Positions 7,630 to 17,032 are shown, numbered from the stretch's first letter. The stretch: DNA of 64,000 bases from Candidatus Acididesulfobacter guangdongensis (GCA_004195045.1 SGBC01000001.1:1-64000), one strand, 5' to 3'. A program made the numbers and translations. Notes: generated by a model not told the origin, from the letters alone.

Positions 7630-8698
7630 CGCTTGAGTTTTTCTTTTTTCTGTATGGGTGAAATTTATGCTGATTTGCATTTTCGGCGGCGTGTCTTGCC
7701 GCTCCCTTTTTTTTACTTGCTATATCTCTTGTAGCCTGAAGGGTTCCTCTTCTCGCCATTTTAGCGCCTATCCCTCCCATAAGACCGCCGCCGGTTATGC
7801 CTGCCGCTCCTAATGCCGCCGCCGTTCCGCCGGTTATTACCATTGTCGTTGCCGCACTCGCTATCGAACCCAAAGCCCCCATTCCGCCTTTATAAAGTTT
7901 TCCTGTAAGCATAGGGGCAAGTATAACAAGAACGATAAATAAAACAAGTATCGCAGCCATTACAATCGGATCTGTATTAGTTAATGAAGGAAAATCTATG
8001 TATGTACTTATTAACGTGTTTAATATTTGATATAAAATAGCAAGAGTAATAAGCCATGACATTATTTCTATCGTATCTCTTATCCAAGCCTTTAAAAGAG
8101 GTCTTAGAGGCGGTATTATGCTTAAAGATATTACTATAGGTCCTATTAAATACATAAAGGCAAGCAGTAAAAATCTGAGCCATTCGATTATCCATGCCGC
8201 TAATCCCGCAATAGCCGCAGCCAAAGCACCAAGTATGAGATTTAAATTTAAATCCCATATGCTTATTTTCGGAGAGGTTTCGCTGAATAAAGTCTTAAAG
8301 AACTCGCTCACCTCGTTAGCCGGCATAATAGCCGTGGCTATACCATGAATTACCGCTTCAAGCCAATTCCAGACCACATTATACATAACAAGCAAAGATA
8401 TAATGAATATCATATAAAAGATTTCTTTCATATATCCGCCTTCTTCATTCAAATATAACCTTATAGCCATAGCAAACAAAAATATCAAAAATGCAAAAGG
8501 TATTATTGTTTTTTCTAAAGGGACAATATTGCTATTCATTAAAGTTTGGAATGTAGCCGGTATTGTTGAAGCCGTTCCTATTTTAGGATACTTCGTTATA
8601 ATGTTGGTCTGTCCTGTATCTGCAAAAGCCGTCCCCGCTCCCGCCGTTATAGATATAAATAATATTATTAAAACAAATATTTTTTTCATAATTACCAC
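7616..8698 (-). CDS. virB6: VirB6/TrbL-like inner-membrane T4SS channel protein
   Basis: A 360-residue polytopic membrane protein with an N-terminal signal (residues 1-26) and about six further hydrophobic segments between 58 and 270. A Gly/Ala-rich stretch (near 275-315) and a strongly basic tail follow. Length, topology and position between VirB5 and VirB1 match VirB6/TrbL, the polytopic core of the inner-membrane complex. It overlaps virB5 by 7 nt. Confidence 0.82.
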   Translation of the reverse strand: MVIMKKIFVLIILFISITAGAGTAFADTGQTNIITKYPKIGTASTIPATFQTLMNSNIVPLEKTIIPFAFLIFLFAMAIRLYLNEEGGYMKEIFYMIFIISLLVMYNVVWNWLEAVIHGIATAIMPANEVSEFFKTLFSETSPKISIWDLNLNLILGALAAAIAGLAAWIIEWLRFLLLAFMYLIGPIVISLSIIPPLRPLLKAWIRDTIEIMSWLITLAILYQILNTLISTYIDFPSLTNTDPIVMAAILVLFIVLVILAPMLTGKLYKGGMGALGSIASAATTMVITGGTAAALGAAGITGGGLMGGIGAKMARRGTLQATRDIASKKKGAARHAAENANQHKFHPYRKKKNSSDEEE

Positions 8699-9510
8699 CC
8701 TGCCGCTAAACTTGTAGCCAATGACTGATTAGTTTCCATATCGGTCTTTTGCTGATATGTCGCTTTCTGTGAATCTCTTAACCGCCTTGCCGTCTCCGCT
8801 GCATTAGCCTGATTCTGAACCGCCTGATTTTGCAGTATTTCGCTTAAAAGTTCTATGATTTTTCCGTTTGCGCTTGCCGTTAATCTTTCTGCGTCAAGTC
8901 CGTTTGCTTTTGTTGCTTCCTGTGAAATTAAATGTCCCGCCGTCGTTGCCGTCTGCGCTTCTTTTGAGTCTAAAGCCGCCGTTGAAGATTCGCTATTGAT
9001 TGCGGATTCTTCTATCTGCTGCGTGTCCTGCGCCGTCGAGTTTACTCCAAGAGCGGAGTCCCACGGATTAGCCGCATTTAAATCGCTATTGCCGAGACCG
9101 TTGACATAATTTACAAGACTATTATCCAAACTTGCGTTCGGAGTTCCTGTCGGCACACTCGGTATAAACTGCTTATAATTTTGCAAAAAGCTGTCCATTC
9201 CGTCCAAACTTTTCAAATTCTGAATAAAGCCCGTGGCGGTGTAATAATAATTTTGATAAGTTTGAAATTGATTATATGCCGCCATAGCCTCCTTAACTGC
9301 GTCCGCATTCCTTACATCTTGCAATGCGGTTTGAATTTTAGTATTGATTGCCTGAACTTCGGTATTAGCTGCCGTTGCCGTTGTTTCAACATCAGTAGCT
9401 ATTGACTGCGGATTAGGCACTGACAAAACCGCTAATTGAGCATTAGCTTTTTTAACCGGCATTATCAGCATTCCTGCGATTAATAAAATAATCATACTTA
9501 ATTTTTTCAT
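8692..9510 (-). CDS. virB5: VirB5/TrbJ-like minor pilus protein
   Basis: A 272-residue secreted protein with a clear signal peptide (cleavage after the ANA at about 22-24) and long, Ala/Gln-rich coiled helices, as in VirB5/TrbJ, the adhesin-like tip component of the conjugative pilus. The helical region YNQFQTYQNYYYTATGFIQ recalls TrbJ. It overlaps virB6 by 7 nt. The assignment rests on architecture and operon place, as this family is poorly conserved. Confidence 0.72.
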   Translation of the reverse strand: MKKLSMIILLIAGMLIMPVKKANAQLAVLSVPNPQSIATDVETTATAANTEVQAINTKIQTALQDVRNADAVKEAMAAYNQFQTYQNYYYTATGFIQNLKSLDGMDSFLQNYKQFIPSVPTGTPNASLDNSLVNYVNGLGNSDLNAANPWDSALGVNSTAQDTQQIEESAINSESSTAALDSKEAQTATTAGHLISQEATKANGLDAERLTASANGKIIELLSEILQNQAVQNQANAAETARRLRDSQKATYQQKTDMETNQSLATSLAAGW

Positions 9511-9570
9511 CGTTGTCCTCCATAATTATTTTTAATTTAATTATTTTTTAAAATTATTTGCTTTTGCCTT

Positions 9571-9604
9571 TCTCCCCCTTTGCTAAGGGGGCTGGGGGTT
9601 AGGG
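9571..9604. repeat. G/C-run palindrome (REP-like), copy 1
   Basis: CCCCCTTTGCTAAGGGGG followed by a G-run. Similar modules occur at 22341-22412 and 22696-22723, always in gaps between operons of this element. This is the widespread PPLKRG-type palindromic dispersed repeat, judged by pattern only. Confidence 0.5.
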
Positions 9605-9636
9605 CTTGGTGAAAAAAAGATTTAGCCCGTCGCCGT

Positions 9637-9759
9637 AAGTTTTTCAATAGCCCTTTACCTGTGAAAATCGGCTTTTTGATTTTCATCAGGCGTCCATAGA
9701 TTTATCAATAGCGGTTTTTTGCTGTTGATTAATCTGTGGACGGGGCTGTTGAAAAACTT
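9637..9759. other. Three-way-junction palindrome between virB5 and the YdjM-like gene
   Basis: The outer arms 9637-9653 and 9743-9759 pair over 17 positions with at most one mismatch or wobble. They enclose two hairpins: TGAAAATC / GATTTTCA (about 9661-9685) and a longer imperfect one (9690-9742, GTCCATAGATT... / ...AATCTGTGGAC). The 318-bp gap between genes holds nothing else. It could be an RNA element, a non-autonomous mobile element, or a transfer or replication origin. Confidence 0.6.
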
Positions 9760-9828
9760 TTTATATTAAAAGCTACGCAGGGTATGATTCTTCTAATTTT
9801 AATTGCTTAAATATTTTTTTTACGCCCG

Positions 9829-10281
9829 TCAGTTCTTCAAAATATATTTACTTATTATAATTTCAATAAAAATTAAAAATAACGGCAATGTTATAAATAA
9901 ATATTCCTGTAATGTTTCCACTTTTAAAATCTTAAAATAAATTCCTGTTTTTACCGGATAAAAAGGTTTTTCTTCCTGAAAATTTAAAGTGTCTAAAGCT
10001 ATATGCGATAATAATGCTAAAAATATTATTAGCGCATATATTTTACTGTAATGAAAATGCGATAATATAAAATAGCTTATAACCGTTAAACAAAATGCAA
10101 ATAAAAGCGTGTGTGTAATTCCTCTATGTTTAAATAAATGCCAATTCCAATCTTTGCCCTCTCCAAATAATTTTATGTCTATGTCGGGGAGTCCTCCGGC
10201 AATTGCCCCTATTATTATTCCGTATTTACAAACTAACCCTCCTATTACCGCTCCGCCGAGCATATGCGTTATTCTTGTCAT
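9829..10281 (-). CDS. YdjM-like (DUF457) membrane-bound metal-dependent hydrolase
   Basis: A 150-residue protein with about four membrane segments and the DUF457/YdjM motifs: a histidine near the N-terminus (RITHMLGGAVIGG), GGLPDIDIKL, HRGITHTL and SHIALDTLN, which together form a likely metal site. The family includes the LexA-regulated membrane hydrolase YdjM; substrates are unknown. It starts 1 nt after the virB4 stop codon, inside the transfer operon, so it may act on the envelope or on lipid during channel assembly. Operon role is inference. Confidence 0.75.
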   Translation of the reverse strand: MTRITHMLGGAVIGGLVCKYGIIIGAIAGGLPDIDIKLFGEGKDWNWHLFKHRGITHTLLFAFCLTVISYFILSHFHYSKIYALIIFLALLSHIALDTLNFQEEKPFYPVKTGIYFKILKVETLQEYLFITLPLFLIFIEIIISKYILKN

Positions 10282-10282
10282 T

Positions 10283-13018
10283 TTATAACTCTCTCAGCGT
10301 AAAATGTCCTTTCGGATATTTTCTTGCTAAATTATATAAAAGCTCCGCTTTTGAATTAACATTGTTAAACTCTTCTTTTAAAAGGTTGTCGTTTTTGTTG
10401 TTAGTGCATATCCAGTAATCTACGCTTGAAGGTTCTATCTTTAAAATAACAGAATTGCCGCCATATTTCATAAAAGCCTGCGAGTAATAGCCGGGCCTTG
10501 ATTTTAACTCGGATATTACTACCGTTTCCCTGTCATTCATACCAAATCTTTCTATCACATCAATGCCGTCTTCTACATTAAGAAAAATCTTAATAAAAGT
10601 ATTATTCATTATTGCGTCTGCCGCAGGGTGTTTTATAAAATCTTTAGGGCTTTGCGATATGGTTGTTATATCTAAATTATATTTTCCGCCCATTCTATAT
10701 AAATCCGCTATCATCTTAGCCGCTATTTTATTAAGTCCAAATTCGTGAAATTCGTCTAAGACAACTTGATAGCGCCCCTTCTTTTTATTCTGCATTTTTC
10801 TTAAGACCATAAAATTAATCGTAAAAAATACCACGTCTCTAAGTTTAGGGTGCGCTTTTAAAAGACTTAAATCAAAACTTACAATTCTATTATTAATATT
10901 AAGTCCTCCTTTTGAATTTAATATTTTTGAATACATTCCGCTTGTCCAATAGTGCAAAGCTTTTCCTAATATTCTTGCCTGTTTTGCGTCATCATTGTCC
11001 CGCCCTTTATATTCAAACATTTCCGTTTCTACATTTGATAAAATCGGCATATCGTTATCGTCTATATTGTCGTAAGCATAAATTATGCACTTTTCAATTA
11101 TATTTAATTCATTTTTAGTTAATTCTTCCCCTTTTTCGCTTGTAAGAAGTTCAATAATCGTCGCTAAAAATTGAATTGTGTCAGAATCATAATTATCGCC
11201 TTTGATAATTTCATTTTTAACCGGAAATAAATTTAAACTGTCTGTTTCTAAATTTACCTGAAAATAAGAACCTTCAAAAATTTCAGTAAGAAATTTATAA
11301 TCCGGTCCGATATCTATTGTCGTAAGTTCATTATCGCTATTACTCATTAAGAAGTTTGTCAGCAAATAAATACTTAAAAAAGACTTTCCTTTGCGGGTGC
11401 TTCCGGCTATTATTTTATGCTTTGCGTTCAAATCTCTGTCGTCAAAATCGAAATTAATCAAATCATCATTGTCGGTTTTAAGCAGCGTCTGTAAATTATC
11501 CGTCCCTTTCCAGTTCTGCCACATCGGAAGCCACATAGCCAAAGCGTCGGTTTTAAAAACAAAGGTTAATTTATTTAAATTTCCGTGTCCGGGCAAAAAA
11601 CTTAAAAACAATCTTTCGTGATCGCTGTCAAATTTTATTGCCTGCGCATTGGATAATTTTGTGAAAGACTGTATTGCCGCCTCTATTTTTGAACTTAAAT
11701 TGCTGTATATTTTATCTTTTATAATTACGCATATGCTGACATTGAAAAGTTTTTGCGTTGAGCTTTGCATTTCTTTCAATAAAGAGTCTTGCTCGTCAAA
11801 TTTATTCTGCGCTTCATAATTATTGTTACTTGTTTTTAAAATCAAATCGCTCTGTTTTACCTTCCTTTTTAATTTGTTCAACTCATTTTCCATAATAGGC
11901 ACGTCGATTGCAACTTGCAGACTGTAAGTAAAAGGCAATTCCATTATAGTTTTTAGATCCGTTATCATTGCAGATTCAGGCGGCACTTTCATATTTACCG
12001 CTACGCAATAATAACCGTCTATAAAAAAATAGCTCCATGAGGGTTTTGCCGGCGAAAATGCAATTTGTTCTCTTGTGGTTAATTCAGGATTAAATCTTTT
12101 CGGAGCGTTTATAATATTTTTTCTTTCCGGATTTAAATGACTATATACATAGTCTATCAGGTCTTCATCGGTCAATCTTTCATACTCTGCTTTCATAGAC
12201 GCAAAATATTCTTTAGTTCTGTTTAATATTATATTTAATTCCGTTAAAGTATTTTCTCTTTCTTCTTCCGCTATTTTCTTATAGTTGTTAAATTTTACGG
12301 ACATATCCATAAAATCTTTTTTAAAACCGTTTCTTTTCAGCGTTATAAAAAAATAAATATTTACCTTCCTTATTTTTTGATTTCTTAAAGCCTCTAATTT
12401 TGAATTAAAAATTAATTTTTCAATTTCTGTTTCAGGTTGCATATTTTCATATAGTCTAATCATTTTTTCATTGCCGTCGTCTACATCGTAAATTATCTGA
12501 ACCTTTAATTTTTCGGTTAGATTATTAAGCATGCTTCTGACGCCCGCTACAATGTCGGTAGCTTCATTTTCATCTACTAAAAATATATTTTTCCCAGCAA
12601 TTTTAAAACCTGCCGTATAATCTTCGTTAAGTCCTACAATGCAATTGTCCTCTATACTCCAGATGTTGATTTTATTGTAGAAGCTTTTTAACCCTTTCTG
12701 TTCTTTAGCTTTTTTCACTGTTTGTTTGCCCTCTGTTATCTTTATATAATCTAAATCTTTATTAGCTAACGTATAAGCTTTATTGCTTCCTAAATAATAA
12801 AATAAATTAGAAGTGTAGTTCGGCGGTTTGTTAAATTTAAATATTCTGAGTCCCGCATAACAAACCGCCACTATCGCTAAATTTAAAAAGGTATTCTGAG
12901 ATATTGAAAAGGCTATCCCGAAAACCGCCCCCACTAAAAATAAATCCGTTATCTCAAGACCTAAGAATTTAGGTCTTACAGCTAAACTTCTTTCAACATT
13001 TACCTGAATAAGCGGCAT
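10283..13018 (-). CDS. virB4: VirB3-VirB4 fusion, conjugation ATPase
   Basis: A 911-residue protein. Residues 1-95 resemble VirB3/TrbD: RPKFLGLEITD, then two membrane segments between about 23 and 60. The rest is a VirB4/TrbE ATPase with Walker A GSTRKGKS at 539-546, a Walker B-type YQVVLDEFHEFG in the C-terminal third and the downstream TTISQSPKDF motif. VirB4 powers pilus assembly and substrate transfer at the inner membrane. Natural VirB3-VirB4 fusions are known in other systems, and no separate virB3 is present here, consistent with fusion. Confidence 0.92.
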   Translation of the reverse strand: MPLIQVNVERSLAVRPKFLGLEITDLFLVGAVFGIAFSISQNTFLNLAIVAVCYAGLRIFKFNKPPNYTSNLFYYLGSNKAYTLANKDLDYIKITEGKQTVKKAKEQKGLKSFYNKINIWSIEDNCIVGLNEDYTAGFKIAGKNIFLVDENEATDIVAGVRSMLNNLTEKLKVQIIYDVDDGNEKMIRLYENMQPETEIEKLIFNSKLEALRNQKIRKVNIYFFITLKRNGFKKDFMDMSVKFNNYKKIAEEERENTLTELNIILNRTKEYFASMKAEYERLTDEDLIDYVYSHLNPERKNIINAPKRFNPELTTREQIAFSPAKPSWSYFFIDGYYCVAVNMKVPPESAMITDLKTIMELPFTYSLQVAIDVPIMENELNKLKRKVKQSDLILKTSNNNYEAQNKFDEQDSLLKEMQSSTQKLFNVSICVIIKDKIYSNLSSKIEAAIQSFTKLSNAQAIKFDSDHERLFLSFLPGHGNLNKLTFVFKTDALAMWLPMWQNWKGTDNLQTLLKTDNDDLINFDFDDRDLNAKHKIIAGSTRKGKSFLSIYLLTNFLMSNSDNELTTIDIGPDYKFLTEIFEGSYFQVNLETDSLNLFPVKNEIIKGDNYDSDTIQFLATIIELLTSEKGEELTKNELNIIEKCIIYAYDNIDDNDMPILSNVETEMFEYKGRDNDDAKQARILGKALHYWTSGMYSKILNSKGGLNINNRIVSFDLSLLKAHPKLRDVVFFTINFMVLRKMQNKKKGRYQVVLDEFHEFGLNKIAAKMIADLYRMGGKYNLDITTISQSPKDFIKHPAADAIMNNTFIKIFLNVEDGIDVIERFGMNDRETVVISELKSRPGYYSQAFMKYGGNSVILKIEPSSVDYWICTNNKNDNLLKEEFNNVNSKAELLYNLARKYPKGHFTLREL

Positions 13019-13219
13019 TTATACTCCTTTAAATTCATAAATTTCTATTTCATTTATAAGTCTTGAAGATGTAATATCGGAAAAATTATTTTTTAAAAAT
13101 CTTTTTACCGCTATTAAATCTTTATTTTGATTCTGATATATTTTTTTTAAAGTTTCACATTCTATATGCGATAAGATTTCTTTGTTGTAAATATCTAATA
13201 TATAATCTTCAAAGTTCAT
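13019..13219 (-). CDS. Small hypothetical protein in the T4SS operon
   Basis: A 66-residue protein predicted to be mostly helical, without signal or membrane segment. Its start overlaps the upstream gene by 4 nt and its stop abuts virB4, so it is translated with the operon. No family recognised. Confidence 0.6.
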   Translation of the reverse strand: MNFEDYILDIYNKEILSHIECETLKKIYQNQNKDLIAVKRFLKNNFSDITSSRLINEIEIYEFKGV

Positions 13220-13458
13220 TGCTCCTCCTCTGCTTCCGCCTCTCCGTTAAATAAATCGGATTTATTATATAGCCATTCGGCAATTTCAATAACGCTTCCC
13301 GCTTTTTTAACATGATTAATAGGAAACCATTCCGCTTCTTCCGTTTCGCTGTTCTTAATTAAAATCCCTTTTTCCGTTTCATGCTCAACCTCAAATTTTC
13401 CGTCCAATTTTACATACTCGTTAGATTTTTGCTTGTCTTTCAAATTGAATTTAGACAT
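13216..13458 (-). CDS. Small acidic hypothetical protein in the T4SS operon
   Basis: An 80-residue soluble protein with a predicted beta-rich core (KFEVEHETEKGILIKNSETEEAEWFP broken by turns) and an acidic tail. The pattern E-E-A-E-W-F-P-I recalls small phage and plasmid proteins that present a W(L/F)P segment, but no function is known to me. It is coupled by a 4-nt overlap to the next gene. Confidence 0.6.
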   Translation of the reverse strand: MSKFNLKDKQKSNEYVKLDGKFEVEHETEKGILIKNSETEEAEWFPINHVKKAGSVIEIAEWLYNKSDLFNGEAEAEEEQ

Positions 13459-13468
13459 TGCCGTTCTC

Positions 13469-13903
13469 CTAATTTAAATTTAATTTAACTTTATCGTTTT
13501 TTTTAATACCGTATTCTTCCGCTATTCCCGCATTAACTTCTAAAACTCTGTTTACAAGGGTATCGGAATAGTATTTTTTGCAATTTTTAGTTGCGCATAC
13601 AGGTAGATTTTTATAAATATTAACTACTCTGTTATTTAGAATATAAATACAGTCGATAGGCATTAGCATATTCTTCATCCAGATTGCCACTTTTGCCGGC
13701 GGCATAATCATCAATAGCCCTGTATTTTTATCTAAATGCCTGATAAACATTAAGCCTAAAATCCACTCTTTAGGCTTGTTTGCTATTAAAACATTAGCAC
13801 TAAAAGTCTTTTGTCCGTATATTGTTATTTTACTTGCCCTATAAGCATAAGCAGTGTTTATGCTTATGCTTATAGAAAATATTATCAAAATTATATATTT
13901 CAT
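13469..13903 (-). CDS. DUF192 secreted protein
   Basis: A 144-residue protein with a signal peptide (residues 1-20) and the DUF192 hallmarks: WILGLMFI, GLLMIMPP, IWMKNMLMPIDCIYI, VLEVNAGIAEEYGIKKND. The function of DUF192 is unknown. It occurs here between VirB10 and VirB4, overlapping virB10 by 4 nt, so it is a built-in part of this transfer operon. Two extra cysteines (VCATKNC) sit in the middle of the domain. Confidence 0.85.
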   Translation of the reverse strand: MKYIILIIFSISISINTAYAYRASKITIYGQKTFSANVLIANKPKEWILGLMFIRHLDKNTGLLMIMPPAKVAIWMKNMLMPIDCIYILNNRVVNIYKNLPVCATKNCKKYYSDTLVNRVLEVNAGIAEEYGIKKNDKVKLNLN

Positions 13904-14895
13904 CTATTAAATCCGTTTAAAAATATTAATTTTATTGTTTTTCCCGCTTTTACGGTTATAGTAGTTTTATTATTAGCCTGCGCATTTGCAAGACTGTTTG
14001 CCGCCTGATTGGTTAAAGACGAGCCTGCCGCATATTTTAGCTGGTCATTCATCGAATAGGGATTAGAATTATTTCCTCCAAAGAATAAACTTCCGAGTCC
14101 TAACACCGCTTCCCCTACTCCTTCTAATGTGTCTGCGAGCGCTGGCGAGTTTACCTGTCCCTTTATGCCTGCGCTGCCGTTATTTGATAGCGCAAGTGCA
14201 TTAATATTGTAAGTTTCGCCGTTCGGATATACTGCCTGCGAAAATGCGATATTAACTCTATCCTGTGAATGAATCGTCGATACCGTTCCTAAAAATATTG
14301 TTCCCGCAGGCATAACAAGTTTATGGTTCTCCGTATATATACTTTGAAGAAGCTTTGCTTTGGCGGGAGCTTTCGTATTATAAGAAAAGACTGCCGTTGT
14401 AAGTTCTGCGTATGCCGTAGTTCCCGGCGGTATTCCGTTAAAATACGATATTATATTTTTTTTAGTTTTTTCCGTTAAAGACGTTTTAAGAAGTTTAGGC
14501 AATTTTTTCTTATAAATAAATACCGTCATTTTAGAATTTAATTTAGCTTTTTTTAATTTGATTTTTTCTTTCTGTTTATTAATTTCCTTGATTTTATGTT
14601 TTGCTTCTATCTTTGCGATTGCGATATTCCTTTTTTGTATCTTCTGCCTGAAAGATAAAAGGTAATTTTTTAAGTTTTTATTTACCTTCTTTGTTTGCGC
14701 CTGTTTTTTAATAATAGGCGTTTCTTGAGATTCACCTTTTTTAGCAAGTCCCATAAGCTGGCTGAAAATATAAATTGCAAATACTACTACCGCAAACCCG
14801 AATAATACGATTATTAAAGTTTTTTGTTTTTTAGTATTTTTTATATTTTTTTCTGTTTCTTCAGGCGGCGTCTGCTCTATATTATTATTTCCCAT
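13900..14895 (-). CDS. virB10: VirB10/TrbI-like T4SS core protein
   Basis: A 331-residue bitopic protein: cytoplasmic tail, one membrane helix at about 27-46, a long Lys-rich linker (50-135) and a C-terminal beta-barrel domain (about 150-331) with VMPAGTIFLGTVST and the amphipathic ALADTLEGVGEAVLGLGSL region, typical of the VirB10/TraB/TrbI fold spanning both membranes. The linker is unusually rich in Lys rather than Pro. It overlaps the lipoprotein gene by 11 nt. Confidence 0.88.
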   Translation of the reverse strand: MGNNNIEQTPPEETEKNIKNTKKQKTLIIVLFGFAVVVFAIYIFSQLMGLAKKGESQETPIIKKQAQTKKVNKNLKNYLLSFRQKIQKRNIAIAKIEAKHKIKEINKQKEKIKLKKAKLNSKMTVFIYKKKLPKLLKTSLTEKTKKNIISYFNGIPPGTTAYAELTTAVFSYNTKAPAKAKLLQSIYTENHKLVMPAGTIFLGTVSTIHSQDRVNIAFSQAVYPNGETYNINALALSNNGSAGIKGQVNSPALADTLEGVGEAVLGLGSLFFGGNNSNPYSMNDQLKYAAGSSLTNQAANSLANAQANNKTTITVKAGKTIKLIFLNGFNR

Positions 14896-15106
14896 TTTTT
14901 ACCCCCTGTATTTTTTTATTTAATGTTCCTGCCGAAGATATTACAGGCAAGCCTTCTAATTTATCTGCTTTAATCCCAAGTTTATATTGTTCCGTTTTAT
15001 TTAATTTATGATTATTTATGTTGCTATTGCTATAAGCACAACCTGCCATAATAGCCATTGTGCCTGCAATTGAAAGCATAAGAAGGATTTTTTTAATAAT
15101 TGTCAT
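14885..15106 (-). CDS. virB7: VirB7-like lipoprotein
   Basis: A 73-residue protein with a lipoprotein signal and lipobox IMAGC. The short mature part contains no other cysteine. Placed between VirB9 and VirB10 with overlaps on both sides, it is best read as the VirB7 outer-membrane lipoprotein that stabilises VirB9. The family cannot be recognised from sequence alone; position and lipobox carry the call. Confidence 0.7.
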   Translation of the reverse strand: MTIIKKILLMLSIAGTMAIMAGCAYSNSNINNHKLNKTEQYKLGIKADKLEGLPVISSAGTLNKKIQGVKNGK

Positions 15107-15995
15107 TAGAATTGTTTCCTCCTTCCCCTAAACTATTAAAACTAAATTTCTTAATAATTTTATTTTCGCTAAATAATAAAGTTAAATTAACCGGCTGAGC
15201 TTTTTTAGCTTTAAAAATTATAAGTCCTGTTTTAATAGTTAAGGGCTTAAATGTTTTATTTATGAGGTTTGACTTATAAATCGGCAAAATATGTCCGCTA
15301 TATCTTGTATTTTCATTTAAAAACAAAAACGGTTCGGAAGAATTATTTATAATTTTATAACTTATATAATCGTATCCGTCTGCTCTTGAAATGAAATTTA
15401 TTTTTACTTTAAACTTGCCGTTTAAAGCGGTTTGCGATTGATTTATTTTTACTTTATTTATTTTTAGCATTAATCCTAAAACAAATCTTTTATCGCCTGT
15501 GATTTTTTCTTTTAATTTTGCCAGTCTTTCAAACTTACCATGGTATATCTTCTGCAATTTTGCTTCTTTTATTCTTAATTTTCTATCAAAAGCGTTTTTT
15601 ACATAAGTTCCTGACCACGGAGATTTTACAAAAATTATAAAATCCGCCATTTTTGCCGTTCCGGATATTATCCTGTATGAAAACTTTAAATTTTTTGTCA
15701 ATATTACAAGGTCTGTTTCCGCTCCTATTTTATATGTAATAGGTTTTATCACTATATCTTTACCGTATGCGCTCGCTCTAAAGTTTGAGGTATTTCCTAA
15801 AAATACCTTTAAAGCTTTAGAAGGTAGTATTATTGTAGTAAGATAACCCGGAGCGGTATAAATCGTATGTACTAAATTATGATAAGCAAATGTTTTTCCG
15901 ATTCTTCCTGAATAAACATATTTAATACTTTTGGCGTAAGCATTCGTAGTTAAAGCAAAAAATGCTATTAAAAATGTTAAAATAACCTTTTTCAT
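15093..15995 (-). CDS. virB9: VirB9/TrbG-like T4SS outer-membrane core protein
   Basis: A 300-residue secreted protein with a signal peptide (1-21), an N-terminal domain rich in beta strands (HTIYTAPGYLTTIILP, then FRASAYGKDIVIKPITY and DLVILTKNLKFSYRI, the VirB9/TrbG pattern) and a C-terminal beta domain (YDYISYKIINNSSEPFLF). It forms the outer-membrane ring with VirB7 and VirB10. It lies 8 nt after virB8. Confidence 0.85.
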   Translation of the reverse strand: MKKVILTFLIAFFALTTNAYAKSIKYVYSGRIGKTFAYHNLVHTIYTAPGYLTTIILPSKALKVFLGNTSNFRASAYGKDIVIKPITYKIGAETDLVILTKNLKFSYRIISGTAKMADFIIFVKSPWSGTYVKNAFDRKLRIKEAKLQKIYHGKFERLAKLKEKITGDKRFVLGLMLKINKVKINQSQTALNGKFKVKINFISRADGYDYISYKIINNSSEPFLFLNENTRYSGHILPIYKSNLINKTFKPLTIKTGLIIFKAKKAQPVNLTLLFSENKIIKKFSFNSLGEGGNNSNDNY

Positions 15996-16003
15996 ACAAT
16001 CTC

Positions 16004-16657
16004 CTATTTTTGTTTAATTTTATTTAATATCGTTTGACTATATATTGCTATTTCAAGCCCGTATGGTCTTGAAGCGCTTCTTAAAACTTTTTTTAATACT
16101 AAATGTCCTTCCACAGTTTCAATCGTAATTTTTTTATTTTCAAAATGATTTTTAATGATATTTAAAAATACTTTTAAATATATATATTTACCTTCTATCT
16201 TTGTAATTCTAATTTTTTTTATCTTTATTTTTTCTCTGATATTCGCATTTTGAATATTAGAAATTGTATTGTTTTTCTCAATACTGTATATATTTTCTTT
16301 TTCATACTTTTCCGACATCATTCTTAAAGCCCTGTCAAGCTGATTTGCTACGCCATAGCTTGATAACGACAGATAACGTCTTAAAAATAATTTTGAAAAT
16401 GTATATATTTCTAATTTCGTAACCTTATCGTTATATAGAAGGTTTTTTATTACCTGTATTTGTCCTTTTGCATTTTCTCTTATAACGATAGGCGGTTTTT
16501 GATATGCTTTATATGCCAAAAATAATGAACCGCCTAAAAGAATTATAAGGATTAAAGACAGCATTTTTAAAAAGGAGTTCATGTCCATTACAAACCCCTT
16601 TATATTTGCGTGATTTAATTCTTTTACTTCTTCAATATCTTTCTTTTTTTTAAACAT
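16004..16657 (-). CDS. virB8: VirB8-like inner-membrane T4SS protein
   Basis: A 217-residue bitopic protein with a short cytoplasmic N-terminus, one membrane helix (about 28-45, MLSLILIILLGGSLFLAYK) and a periplasmic NTF2-like domain, as in VirB8/TrbF. The frame is open upstream, but the ATG chosen overlaps the VirB2 stop codon as TAATG, a classic coupling signal, and gives the normal family length. Confidence 0.82.
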   Translation of the reverse strand: MFKKKKDIEEVKELNHANIKGFVMDMNSFLKMLSLILIILLGGSLFLAYKAYQKPPIVIRENAKGQIQVIKNLLYNDKVTKLEIYTFSKLFLRRYLSLSSYGVANQLDRALRMMSEKYEKENIYSIEKNNTISNIQNANIREKIKIKKIRITKIEGKYIYLKVFLNIIKNHFENKKITIETVEGHLVLKKVLRSASRPYGLEIAIYSQTILNKIKQK

Positions 16658-16995
16658 TATGCCCCCGTCCAAGAAGATATTAATGCCCATGCGGCTTCGC
16701 CCAGCAAAATAATTAATCCGCCGACCATAACCCTTAGTCCCCAAACATGACCCTTTTCACTTCCGATAAAATGCGCTACCGCCACGCCGGCAAGCCCCAT
16801 TAAAAACATCCCCGGACCGAAAATTGTTTTAATCCATGTCTCTGCGCTCGAAAACGATGTGCCGATAGCCGAAGAATTTCCGCTCGTAAGCTGCGCCGAA
16901 GCGACAATCGGTCTTAGCCATACCCCTAAACTCCCCATTAATCCGATTAAAAATAATTCTAAAGCATAACTTAATTTTTCTAATTTCTTTTTCAT
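16657..16995 (-). CDS. virB2: VirB2-like pilin
   Basis: A 112-residue protein with a long signal sequence ending near ASAQ (residues 32-35) and two hydrophobic helices separated by a short basic loop (GSEKGHVWG), the layout of VirB2/TrbC pilins. It is the first structural gene after the Cro-like regulator, as expected for the pilus subunit. An AGGAGGG site lies just before the start. Confidence 0.82.
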   Translation of the reverse strand: MKKKLEKLSYALELFLIGLMGSLGVWLRPIVASAQLTSGNSSAIGTSFSSAETWIKTIFGPGMFLMGLAGVAVAHFIGSEKGHVWGLRVMVGGLIILLGEAAWALISSWTGA

Positions 16996-17032
16996 AATCC
17001 CTCCTTCTTAAATTTAATAATTAATTTTTAAT

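Noticed and set aside
7977-8258. Frames antisense to or overlapping virB6
   Set aside because: They are shadows of the virB6 frame; no start signal or family.
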